In this document: positions 6,645 through 13,117 of the stretch, piece by piece
How positions within the stretch are numbered: the first letter of the stretch is position 1
How the letters are laid out: every line of letters begins with the position of its first letter
Assembly: GCA_035655235.1 (NCBI GenBank)
Contig: DASRUX010000136.1
Location: 1 to 23,307, forward strand
Direction: 5' to 3'
Length of the DNA stretch: 23,307 bases
Source: JAGTRP01 sp035655235
GTDB taxonomy: Bacteria > Pseudomonadota > Gammaproteobacteria > Burkholderiales > Rhodocyclaceae
Made by a program: the position numbers and the translations under genes
Notes under the pieces: generated by a model
Database searches by the model: none
What the model saw: the letters and a program-made list of their open reading frames with translations, nothing else
What the model was told of the DNA's origin: nothing

Positions 6645-7322
6645 ATGGAAAGTGCCGACCTCGCCGCCGTCTGGCTCACCCTGAAGCTCGCCTCCGTGGT
6701 GACGGCGCTGCTCCTTGTCATCGGCACGCCTATCGCCTGGTGGCTGGCCCGCACCCGCTCCCGCCTGAAGGGCGTGGTGGGCGCGGTAGTGGCGCTGCCC
6801 CTGGTGCTGCCTCCCACGGTGCTCGGCTTCTATCTGCTGGTCGCCCTGGGGCCCAACGGGCCGGTGGGGCAGCTCACCCAGTCCCTAGGGCTGGGCACCT
6901 TGCCCTTCACCTTCCCGGGGCTGGTGCTGGCTTCGGTGCTCTATTCCCTGCCCTTCGTAGTCCAGCCCCTGCAGAACGCCTTCGAGGCCGTCGGCGACCG
7001 CCCCCTGGAGGTCGCCGCCACCCTGCGGGCGAGCCCGTGGGATGCCTTCTGGTCGGTGGCCGTGCCCCTGGCCCGGCCCGGCTTCCTCTCCGGCGCGATC
7101 CTGGGCTTTGCCCATACGGTGGGGGAATTCGGGGTGGTGCTCATGATCGGCGGCAACATCCCGGACAAGACCCGGGTGGTGTCGGTGCAGATCTACGACC
7201 ATGTGGAAGCCTTGGAATACGCCCAGGCCCACTGGCTGGCCGGGGGCATGCTCGCCTTCAGCTTCCTGGTGCTGCTGGGCCTCTACACCTTCAGTCCCCA
7301 GACCGTGAGAGGCCGCCGATGA
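6645..7322 (+). CDS. modB: ModB, molybdate ABC transporter permease
   Basis: 225 residues, the usual ModB length, with about five hydrophobic segments (near 10-32, 45-66, 84-106, 130-150 and 195-217). The cytoplasmic coupling (EAA) loop is EVAATLRASPWDAFWSVAVPL followed by ARPG, with GFAHTVGEFG next. It forms the homodimeric membrane channel that receives molybdate from ModA and docks ModC. It starts one base after the preceding stop and overlaps modC by 4 bases. Confidence 0.96.
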   Translation: MESADLAAVWLTLKLASVVTALLLVIGTPIAWWLARTRSRLKGVVGAVVALPLVLPPTVLGFYLLVALGPNGPVGQLTQSLGLGTLPFTFPGLVLASVLYSLPFVVQPLQNAFEAVGDRPLEVAATLRASPWDAFWSVAVPLARPGFLSGAILGFAHTVGEFGVVLMIGGNIPDKTRVVSVQIYDHVEALEYAQAHWLAGGMLAFSFLVLLGLYTFSPQTVRGRR

Positions 7323-8392
7323 GCCACGATATCCGCGCTCGTTTCCGCCTTGAGCGGGGCGACTTCACCCTGGATGTTGACCTCACCCTACCCGGCCGCG
7401 GCATCACTGCCCTGTTCGGCCATTCCGGTTCCGGCAAGACCACCTGCCTGCGGGCCATGGCCGGCCTGGAACGGGCGCCCGGCGGCCTGTTCGCCATCGG
7501 CGGCGAGACTTGGCAGGATGAGCGCAGCTTCGTCCCCACCCATAAGCGAGCTCTTGGCTATGTCTTCCAGGAGGCGAGCCTGTTCCCCCACCTGTCGGTG
7601 CGGGGCAACCTGGAATTCGGCCTGAAGCGGGCAGGCACCACGCCCCAGCCCTTCGCCCTGCCCGCCGTGGCTGAATTGCTGGGCATCGACGGCCTCCTCG
7701 ATCGGCGGCCCGACAGCCTTTCCGGCGGCGAGCGCCAACGGGTGGCCATCGCCCGAGCCCTCCTCGCCTCCCCCCGGCTGCTCCTCATGGACGAGCCCCT
7801 GGCCGCCCTGGACCTGAAGCGCAAGCTGGAAATCCTCCCCTACCTGGAACGGCTCCACGGCGAGCTTTCCATTCCGGTGATTTATGTGAGCCACGCCCCG
7901 GACGAGGTGGCGCGCCTCGCCGATCACCTCGTCCTACTGGAAGTGGGGAAAGTCGTAGCCAGCGGCCCCCTGATGGAAACCCTGGCCCGAGCCGACCTGC
8001 CGCCGGCCTTCGCCGACGACGCCGGCGTGGTGCTGGAAGCCGTCCTGGGCGGGCATGAGGAGGACAACCTCTCCCGCCTCGACTTCCCCGGCGGTAGCCT
8101 GCGGGTCGGCCGCCGGCCTGAAGCCATCGGCGCCCGGCTGCGCTGCCGCATCCACGCCCGGGACGTGAGCCTTGCCCTGGAGAAGCCCGCGGCCTCCAGC
8201 ATCCTCAACATCCTGCCCGCCACCGTCACCGCCGTCGCCCCCACCGACACCCCGGGGCATGTGCTGGTGCAGATGCGGGCGGGAAATACCTTGCTGCTTG
8301 CCCGCATCACCGAACGCTCCCGGCGGGAGCTGGCCATCGAGCCGGGCCAGCCGGTATGGGCCCAGGTGAAGGCGGTCGCCCTGCTCGCCTGA
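7319..8392 (+). CDS. modC: ModC, molybdate ABC transporter ATP-binding protein
   Basis: 357 residues. Walker A is GHSGSGKTT (about 34-42), then Q-loop YVFQEASLFPHLSV, signature LSGGERQRVAIARALL, Walker B LLLMDEPLAALD and H-loop VIYVSHAPDEV. The C-terminal extension (about 290-355) contains SSILNILPATVTAV, typical of the single Mop/TOBE domain of ModC that senses Mo. It energises uptake through ModB. The ATGA overlap with modB supports the start. Confidence 0.96.
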   Translation: MSHDIRARFRLERGDFTLDVDLTLPGRGITALFGHSGSGKTTCLRAMAGLERAPGGLFAIGGETWQDERSFVPTHKRALGYVFQEASLFPHLSVRGNLEFGLKRAGTTPQPFALPAVAELLGIDGLLDRRPDSLSGGERQRVAIARALLASPRLLLMDEPLAALDLKRKLEILPYLERLHGELSIPVIYVSHAPDEVARLADHLVLLEVGKVVASGPLMETLARADLPPAFADDAGVVLEAVLGGHEEDNLSRLDFPGGSLRVGRRPEAIGARLRCRIHARDVSLALEKPAASSILNILPATVTAVAPTDTPGHVLVQMRAGNTLLLARITERSRRELAIEPGQPVWAQVKAVALLA

Positions 8393-8403
8393 AGGAGAGC
8401 CCC

Positions 8404-8790
8404 ATGCAGCTACGCCACCTTCTCCGCGAAACCTCACCCCGGCGGACCCGCGAAGAACCGGATTGGCGGAGCGCCCTGCCCGGGGAATGGCGCGCCGCCG
8501 CCGTGGCGCCCCTGCACATCGACACCTGGCGGGAGCACGAAATGCCCGCCTGCCGCAGCATCGGCTATGACGAGGACGAAGCGCCCTGCTACTACCGCCA
8601 CGTCTTCCTGTTGAGCGGCCTGCGCTCCGACGACGACCTGGAGTATTACGAAGCCCTGGTCTATGGCGAGGAAGTCCAGGCCTGGCGCCTGCGGGACGGG
8701 CGCTGGCTGGTGTGGCGGGTGGCGCACGGGGAAGAGGATTGGCAGCCGGCGGCGGGGTTTTATGGGTTTTCGGAGCAGATGCCGCGGTGA
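8404..8790 (+). CDS. Hypothetical protein at the end of the mod operon
   Basis: 128 residues from ATG 8404, preceded by GAAGGAG and 11 bases after the modC stop, so it is probably the last gene of the operon. I do not recognise the family. It is rich in acidic residues and aromatic residues (DEDEAPCYYRHVF, DDDLEYYEALVYGEEVQAWRL, GRWLVWRV) with no signal peptide or membrane segment. The high GC and codon use match modABC, so it looks like resident DNA. A role linked to molybdenum is suggested only by position. Confidence 0.75.
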   Translation: MQLRHLLRETSPRRTREEPDWRSALPGEWRAAAVAPLHIDTWREHEMPACRSIGYDEDEAPCYYRHVFLLSGLRSDDDLEYYEALVYGEEVQAWRLRDGRWLVWRVAHGEEDWQPAAGFYGFSEQMPR

Positions 8791-9156
8791 AGGGCATCGG
8801 TGCTTGGGGTCCGCCAAAGATGCCAGGTTGCCGCCTCAAGTTTCCCAACCGATTCATGCCGACCTGGTGATCGCGTCATGCCAGGCACCAAGCTTCCCGG
8901 CCAACGCACGTACCGGCATGGCGTACGACAGCCGTTGTCATGCCATGTGAATTGCGGCACGATGCAAACCGGCTGGATTTTGCCTCGGTAGCCATCAAGG
9001 TATGGCAAGGAAAGGGATATTGGACATGGGCGAGAAAGTCATGTGTTGCCGCGGCGATCCGGTCAAGGGCTCGGGGAATTTTTCCGGGTTATTGGACAGG
9101 CCAATAAGCTGTTTACTGGACGGTATGTCGGCTATTTAAAGGTTAGCCCGCTGACT
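8791..9156. other. Non-coding junction between the mod operon and the cassette cluster
   Basis: No convincing long gene is present on either strand. The only items noted are a 37-codon reading frame at 9026-9139 and an inverted repeat TTATTGG/CCAATAA at 9089-9095 and 9101-9107. No integrase gene is present here, although an attI site would be expected in this position in a complete integron. Confidence 0.5.
9026..9139 (+). CDS. Possible 37-residue ORF just upstream of the first cassette
   Basis: ATG 9026 is preceded by AAAGGG at 9 bases, and the frame runs to TAA 9137-9139, three bases before the first cassette boundary. The peptide begins MGEKVMCCRGDPVKG and is not recognised. It may be the remnant of a gene cut by cassette insertion, or chance. 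Included only because of the good ribosome-binding site. Confidence 0.25.
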   Translation: MGEKVMCCRGDPVKGSGNFSGLLDRPISCLLDGMSAI

Positions 9157-9653
9157 ATGCGTTACGAATTCCCCGTGTGCCTTGCGAACCAAGTTGAGCC
9201 TGCTGTCTATTTCCGCTGGCTGCAACGCAAGGCGGCTGCGCACGTTAAGCGTGACCGTAAGCGGGGAAACACAAGCGCAACCGTTTCGGCGTACAAGCAA
9301 GCCATTCATGAGGCTGTTATCGCTTGCGGTGGGCGCGACTTCTACACCGGAGAAGAACTTAATTGGCAACTCATCAGCCAATACGACAACGAGAAGTCGA
9401 AGGCACTCGGAAGGGCATACAAGAAAGACCTCGCCGCCCTTCCGACCGTCGATCACGTCGGCGATGGTCTTGGAAAAGCAGACTTTGTCATTTCCTCATG
9501 GCGTACCAATGATGCGAAACACGATCTCACGCTTGAGGAGTTCTTGTCACTGTGCACCGTCATTCTTGAACATCATGGGTTTGCCGTTACAGCGGGCTAA
9601 CCCGGCAGTCGAGCGGACCTGCGCGAAAAGCCGCGCAGGCCGCTCACTTCTAC
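9142..9653 (+). mobile_element. Integron gene cassette 1
   Basis: The left boundary core GTTAGCC (9142-9148) is the exact complement of GGCTAAC (9595-9601), the R'' end of its own attC. This is expected when a circular cassette has integrated between G and TT. It encodes the HNH-like protein. The right boundary is before TTGGGC at 9655. Confidence 0.75.
9157..9600 (+). CDS. HNH-like nuclease-domain protein encoded by cassette 1
   Basis: 147 residues from ATG 9157. Longer in-frame starts would begin outside the cassette boundary at 9143, so this is the first start available inside the mobile unit. It lies only 14 bases from the crossover and has no visible ribosome-binding site. The C-terminal half resembles an HNH/ββα-metal fold: DFYTGEEL (61-68), PTVDHV with Asp99-His100, then WRTNDAKHDLT with Asn118, Lys121 and His122, followed by LEEFLSLC. 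The zinc-knuckle cysteines of many HNH proteins are not seen. Function is inferred from motif order only. The stop codon TAA is part of the attC R'' core, typical of compact cassettes. Codon use and GC are lower than in the mod operon. Confidence 0.7.
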   Translation: MRYEFPVCLANQVEPAVYFRWLQRKAAAHVKRDRKRGNTSATVSAYKQAIHEAVIACGGRDFYTGEELNWQLISQYDNEKSKALGRAYKKDLAALPTVDHVGDGLGKADFVISSWRTNDAKHDLTLEEFLSLCTVILEHHGFAVTAG

Positions 9654-9660
9654 GTTGGGC
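9595..9660 (+). repeat. attC site of cassette 1 (intact)
   Basis: R'' core GGCTAAC (9595-9601) and R' core GTTGGGC (9654-9660). Between them is a 14-bp stem, GAGCGG (9611-9616) and CCTGCGCG (9618-9625) pairing with CGCGCAGG (9632-9639) and CCGCTC (9640-9645). The single unpaired A9617 is in the position of an extrahelical base. This is the standard folded attC recognised by integron integrases. Confidence 0.8.
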
Positions 9661-10370
9661 GTCATGAATCCTATGTCTCTCGATTTCGACTCTCTCTCCG
9701 AAGACGATCAATTCCTCGCCCACGTTGGTGAAGGCATCTGGCTCATGGACGACCACCGCTGGGCGCTAAAGGTCTGGGAAACGAACCGGAAACAAGACAG
9801 CTATGCGTTGATCCACGCCGACTACCACTGGGACGCCTGCTACGATTTTTACGACAGCCCTGAACAGGAGGCTCGCCTGCTTTCTGCATCATCATCCGAT
9901 CTTGCCGAGTTGGTCGCCGCCGGAGAGTGGATCAAGCTCGACTCATTCATTGCACCGGCTATTCGGCGAGGGCTGATTAACACGGTTCACTTCTATTGCT
10001 TCCAAGACGAAGATGAGGCGCTTGACGAAGACCTCTTAAAGTCGTGTGGGGCCAAACAGGTTTTCCATTCCAGCGTTGAAAGCTTGGCCGCCGCAAACAT
10101 CGACGGCCCATTGATCTTCGATTTGTGTCTCGATCTATTCAACCGCTCCGACCAATGGGAAAAAGGCGATCTTTGGTCAGATGAAGAAATCTCGCGTTTC
10201 TTGGAAGCCGTTCGCCCCATGGTCGTCAGATCAGACATTGTCACTATCGCCATGTCGTTCAACTATTCCGGCACGCACGCCGACACAAAGCACCTTGCCA
10301 GACTCGTTGTCCTGACCTTGCTAGCTCAGCGACATGACGCCCAACCCTGCGGTCAACCGGACCTTGAACG
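9654..10370 (+). mobile_element. Integron gene cassette 2
   Basis: The left core GTTGGGC (9654-9660) is the exact complement of the R'' core GCCCAAC (10339-10345) at its far end. It carries the UPF0489-like gene. Its attC has lost its central hairpin, so the cassette may no longer excise on its own. Confidence 0.7.
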
Positions 10371-10374
10371 TTAG
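9664..10374 (+). CDS. UPF0489 / arginase-fold-like protein encoded by cassette 2
   Basis: 236 residues from ATG 9664 (ATG 9673 is an alternative). IHADYHWDA (residues 50-58) gives an HxDxHxD metal-binding pattern. IFDLCLDLF (151-159) supplies a second Asp pair, and SDIVTIAMSFNYSGTHADTKHL follows near the end. This order resembles the UPF0489 family, which is related to arginase-type metal hydrolases. The substrate is unknown and the assignment is by motif reading. The reading frame runs through the shortened attC2 and ends at TAG inside its R' core, so the last dozen or so residues (HDAQPCGQPDLER) come from recombination-site DNA. Confidence 0.7.
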   Translation: MNPMSLDFDSLSEDDQFLAHVGEGIWLMDDHRWALKVWETNRKQDSYALIHADYHWDACYDFYDSPEQEARLLSASSSDLAELVAAGEWIKLDSFIAPAIRRGLINTVHFYCFQDEDEALDEDLLKSCGAKQVFHSSVESLAAANIDGPLIFDLCLDLFNRSDQWEKGDLWSDEEISRFLEAVRPMVVRSDIVTIAMSFNYSGTHADTKHLARLVVLTLLAQRHDAQPCGQPDLER

Positions 10375-10376
10375 GC
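10339..10376 (+). repeat. attC site of cassette 2, hairpin deleted
   Basis: R'' core GCCCAAC (10339-10345) and R' core GTTAGGC (10370-10376) are only 24 bases apart. The left arm CGGTCAACCGGACC matches the left arm of attC3, but the apex and right arm are missing. This is consistent with deletion between ACC repeats in a parent ending GGTTGACCTTGAAC. Confidence 0.65.
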
Positions 10377-10963
10377 ATCATCAATCCAGGGCACCTACTG
10401 TTCGATCAGAGTGTGATGACAAAGCGAAAATCCAGACTATGCACCGCGCCGCGATGTGAAGAAGCTCCATATCTCGGTGGACTGTGTAAGGAGCACTACA
10501 AAGAACAAGAGTGCCGCCGGCGCAAAGAAAATGCCGCTGTCGACTTTCTGCATTCCCGAGTTATTGAAGGCCAACTTGTTCAACATGCGGAGTTGAGAGA
10601 GGAAGCCAAAGACCTATTCACATGGTGGGACAGGGTATGTCGCGCCGTCCAGACACGCAGCGATGTAGGCCACATGCCTCTTGATGAAGCGGACTACGCC
10701 ATTTCCTGGTGCACCTCTATCGCGCAACGAATCATTGAGGCCGAGTTGGCCTACCGTGCGGGGAAGGAAGTTTCTCCTATGTTAAAGGCCGAGCGCGAAC
10801 CGTTTTGGGAGAGGTTCCGCAATCTCGAAGCGGGGCTAGCCAGCAATGGCGTACCTCGTCGAAACAGCAAATGAAAACCATGCGTTGCATGCCAATGACG
10901 CCGAACCTCTCGGTCAACCGGACCTTGCGCATAAAGCCGGGCAAGGCCGGTTGGCCCCGCTGA
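10370..10963 (+). mobile_element. Integron gene cassette 3
   Basis: The left core GTTAGGC (10370-10376) and R'' core GCCGAAC (10900-10906) are complementary except for one base. It carries the small Cys/His protein. The right edge meets a truncated EamA gene rather than another cassette. Confidence 0.65.
10416..10874 (+). CDS. Small Cys/His-knuckle protein encoded by cassette 3
   Basis: 152 residues from ATG 10416; a GTG immediately upstream at 10413 is also in frame. Near the N-terminus, LCTAPRCEEAPYLGGLCKEHY forms a C-x4-C-x9-C-x2-H pattern compatible with a zinc knuckle, surrounded by Lys/Arg-rich sequence. The rest looks helical (EELREEAKDLFTWWDRVCRAV type heptads) without membrane segments. 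I do not recognise a named family. Nucleic-acid or protein binding is only a guess from the knuckle and basic charge. No strong ribosome-binding site is seen. Confidence 0.7.
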   Translation: MTKRKSRLCTAPRCEEAPYLGGLCKEHYKEQECRRRKENAAVDFLHSRVIEGQLVQHAELREEAKDLFTWWDRVCRAVQTRSDVGHMPLDEADYAISWCTSIAQRIIEAELAYRAGKEVSPMLKAEREPFWERFRNLEAGLASNGVPRRNSK

Positions 10964-10970
10964 GTTACGT
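10900..10970 (+). repeat. attC site of cassette 3
   Basis: R'' core GCCGAAC (10900-10906). The stem is GGTCAACCGG (10912-10921), unpaired A10922, CCTTGC (10923-10928), then GCAAGG (10941-10946) and CCGGTTGGCC (10947-10956), with one G-T pair. The expected R' core is replaced by GTTACGT (10964-10970), which also reads as EamA coding sequence. The right core is therefore atypical. Confidence 0.75.
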
Positions 10971-11109
10971 CGCTCCGGTGCGCGAATTGTCGATGCTTCT
11001 CGGAGTCCTGTTTGGAGCGAAATTGCTGAGCGAATCGCTCGATCCATCCCGGGTGATCGGTACGGTTTGCATGGTTGCCGGTATCGTCATGTTGGCACAT
11101 GCAACTTGA
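10951..11109 (+). pseudogene. 3' remnant of an EamA/DMT-family transporter
   Basis: The frame LAPLSYVAPVRELSMLLG, followed by GAKLLSE, then RVIGTVCMVAGIVMLAHAT and a stop, is the typical last two helices of an EamA-family exporter. Only about 52 codons remain. Upstream the frame runs into attC3 and cassette DNA, and the N-terminal part is not found elsewhere in the window. A longer ORF can be opened at 10846, but its first 35 codons are recombination-site sequence. It is interpreted as a gene cut by cassette insertion or by an associated deletion. Confidence 0.75.
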
Positions 11110-11140
11110 GCACCATGGCCGCCGATCGAACGGTATCCCC

Positions 11141-11171
11141 TTGACCCTCACGCAACGTCAGGCCCCATCCT
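11141..11171 (+). promoter_or_regulatory. MerR-type promoter/operator of the TipAL-like regulator
   Basis: TTGACC (11141-11146) and CATCCT (11166-11171) are 19 bases apart, the long spacer typical of MerR-controlled promoters. The spacer contains the inverted repeat CCTCACG (11146-11152) / CGTCAGG (11156-11162) with one mismatch. It lies about 30 bases ahead of the merR-type gene and suggests autoregulation. Confidence 0.6.
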
Positions 11172-11199
11172 TGCCGGACGCGTGAAGAAAGGAGCATCC

Positions 11200-12222
11200 A
11201 TGTTGTTCAAAGTTGGCGAACTGGCGAAGCGGTCTGGATTGACCATCCGTACGCTGCATCATTACGACGCCATCGGCCTGCTCCGGCCTTCCGCGCGCTC
11301 CGATAGCGGCTACCGGCTTTACGACCGCAACGACGTTGCCCGGCTCCACCAGATCCAGGCACTACGGCGTTTCGGCTTGTCGCTGGCCGAAGTCGGGACT
11401 GCACTGGCAAGTTCCGGAGTCGACCTTATCTCCATCGTCGAGCGGCAGATCCGCATGCTGGACGAAAGCATCGCCCAAAGCGCGATGCTGCGGGACCGCC
11501 TGACCGCCCTGCACGGGCAGTTGCGGCGGGGGGAAGAACCGGAGCTTGCCGATTGGCTGAAGACTCTGGAGATCATGACCACCATGTACGACAAATATTT
11601 CTCAAAGGAAGAACAGAAGAACTTTCCGATGCTGCGCACGGCCGAGAATTCGACGGCGGACGAATGGGATGGACTGGTGAGCGCCGTCCGCGCTGCCATG
11701 GCTGCCGCCATTCCGCCGCAAAGCCCCGAGGCCCAGTCCTTCGCCACGCAATGGATGGCGATGCTGCTGCGCGACAGCGGCGGAGACCCGCGCCTGCTGG
11801 CGAAACTCAACGACATGCACTTGAATGAACCGGAGATGCAGAAGGCAAGCGGCGTCACCATGGAAATGGTGAACTACATCCGTGCGGCCTTCGCCGAGAC
11901 GAAGTTCGCCCTGTATGAGCAGTTCCTGTCGCCCGACGAATTCCGCTTCCTGCGCGACAATTTCTTCAAGCGCACCCACGAGTTTCCGGCCCTGATCGCG
12001 AAGATATACCAGCACATGGAAGACGGCACGCCGCCGGACGATCCGCGCATGCGCGAACTGGCGCTCTATTGGATGGAGCTATTCCGCTCCTACGCCAGCG
12101 ACGATCCGCAGATGCAGGCCAAGGTCTGCGAGGCCTACGCGAAAGAACCCCGCCTGGCGGAAGGGACCTTCGTCGATCCTCGCCTACTCGCCTATCTCAA
12201 CCAAACGATGACGGCTATATAG
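11200..12222 (+). CDS. MerR-family regulator, TipAL type (MerR HTH plus TipAS drug-sensing domain)
   Basis: 340 residues from ATG 11200, chosen for the upstream AAAGGAG. The N-terminal MerR domain reads FKVGELAKRSGLTIRTLHHYD, then GLLRPSARSDSGYRLYDRNDVARL and QALRRFGLSLAEV. A coiled dimerisation helix follows at about 75-115. The C-terminal half contains MYDKYFSKEEQKNF and two TipAS-like helical repeats (roughly 120-240 and 245-335). TipAL proteins bind small molecules, classically thiopeptides, and activate promoters with a 19-bp spacer. Length exceeds single TipAS proteins (about 250), so a duplicated ligand domain is likely. No target gene other than itself is obvious; the EamA remnant immediately upstream may once have been part of this locus. 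Confidence 0.88.
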   Translation: MLFKVGELAKRSGLTIRTLHHYDAIGLLRPSARSDSGYRLYDRNDVARLHQIQALRRFGLSLAEVGTALASSGVDLISIVERQIRMLDESIAQSAMLRDRLTALHGQLRRGEEPELADWLKTLEIMTTMYDKYFSKEEQKNFPMLRTAENSTADEWDGLVSAVRAAMAAAIPPQSPEAQSFATQWMAMLLRDSGGDPRLLAKLNDMHLNEPEMQKASGVTMEMVNYIRAAFAETKFALYEQFLSPDEFRFLRDNFFKRTHEFPALIAKIYQHMEDGTPPDDPRMRELALYWMELFRSYASDDPQMQAKVCEAYAKEPRLAEGTFVDPRLLAYLNQTMTAI

Positions 12223-12230
12223 AGTCGCAT

Positions 12231-12300
12231 GGATGAATGAGCGAGATTCATCCGCCCCGACCTCACCGCTCGCACCCTCCCCGCCGTTGTGGCGGGGAGG
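12231..12300 (+). terminator. Tandem hairpins after the MerR-family gene
   Basis: GGATGAAT (12231-12238) pairs with ATTCATCC (12246-12253). A second perfect 10-bp stem CCTCCCCGCC (12276-12285) / GGCGGGGAGG (12291-12300) has a 5-base loop. There is no T-run, so the termination mechanism is uncertain. Confidence 0.45.
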
Positions 12301-12371
12301 CAATAATTGCCGCAACAAATGCCGCTTGCTACGCATTCATTCCGGGCTAACGGTCAATGTTGCCACCCGAC

Positions 12372-12953
12372 CTATGCGCTCGCCAGCCCACTCCCCACCC
12401 CTCCATGCGAATCGCTCGCGGCGAGCATGCCGGTCAACCCCAATTGTTTCATTAGACTCATCATGTCCGCGTCTTGCCGAATACCGGCGACAAACTGCTG
12501 CCGTATCTGTTCGCTCGATTGCCTGTCGGTGATCAACTTCTGGTGAAACAACATCGGATTACCCGACAAACCATTGGCGGTTACGACAGAGGCATAGTGT
12601 TCAAAGACCTTGCGTCCAAATTGGTCAAGCACGGCTTTCGGTGCTGCTGCGGCCTGCGGGTACATCTTGGCGAAGCCGGAATCAGATGGGTCCAGGCCGA
12701 AATCCACAAGCCATGACGGTACCTGACACAACACTATCTCGTCTGGTATTCCTTCCCGCACCGCCTCCTCGTGGATCGTCGAAAGGTCTTCCGCCGCCAA
12801 TGCCTGCCACGCTTCGCTGGAAATCGTCACCGTCTCCTTCGAGCCTCCCTGACCATCGGCCGCCGGCAATAGATTTGCGTCCGTGGTGCTTGCCCGCTTG
12901 GGTGAGTTGGCGTAATAGGCAGTGATACCTGAAGATATTGCTTGAATCGACAT
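12372..12953 (-). CDS. Hypothetical protein (minus strand)
   Basis: 193 residues from ATG 12951-12953, chosen because TTGGAGGCGGGT precedes it; a 20-residue extension to 13013 is less supported. The family is not recognised. The N-terminus (MSIQAISSGITAYYANSP) is followed by a Ser/Thr/Gly-rich linker and KETVTISSEAWQAL, then an acidic helical region. A central segment (WLVDFGLDPSDSGFAKMYP) and the C-terminal SSEQIRQQFVAGIRQDADMMSLMKQLG look structured. No signal peptide or membrane helix is clear. It is the only gene on this strand in the accessory region, and its orientation is opposite to the degenerate attC at 13046. Confidence 0.65.
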   Translation of the reverse strand: MSIQAISSGITAYYANSPKRASTTDANLLPAADGQGGSKETVTISSEAWQALAAEDLSTIHEEAVREGIPDEIVLCQVPSWLVDFGLDPSDSGFAKMYPQAAAAPKAVLDQFGRKVFEHYASVVTANGLSGNPMLFHQKLITDRQSSEQIRQQFVAGIRQDADMMSLMKQLGLTGMLAASDSHGGVGSGLASA

Positions 12954-13045
12954 ACCCGCCTCCAATGCTGTATCCATAATATTTGAACGCAACAAAAGCA
13001 AAATGCGGGCCATTTAATTTATACGTCATGAACCCATCCAGCGAC

Positions 13046-13102
13046 GCCCGACCCTGTGCTCGACCGGACACTGCGCAAAATAACGGTGCAGCGCCGGTTA
13101 CC
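13046..13102 (+). repeat. Degenerate attC-like element
   Basis: The R''-like core GCCCGAC (13046-13052) is followed by CCGG (13064-13067), unpaired A13068 and CACTGC (13069-13074). These pair with GCAGCG (13088-13093) and CCGG (13094-13097), with one internal mismatch. The bulged A and arm sequence match attC3, but no GTTRRRY core follows. Probably a decayed recombination site. Confidence 0.5.
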
Positions 13103-13117
13103 TTCCTTGGAAAACCT

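Noticed and set aside
8835..8868. TCAAGTTT followed by GCCGACC, like a flagellar sigma-28 promoter
   Set aside because: The spacing is 14 rather than about 11 bases, the -10 part is incomplete and no flagellar or chemotaxis gene follows.
8791..9142. Search for an integron integrase gene or attI next to the cassettes
   Set aside because: The space is too short for an integrase and no tyrosine-recombinase motifs appear on either strand. The inverted repeat at 9089-9107 alone does not establish an attI.
10846..11109. 87-codon ORF as an intact small transporter
   Set aside because: Its first 35 codons translate the attC3 region. Only the part from about 10951 matches EamA helices, so it is a truncated gene.
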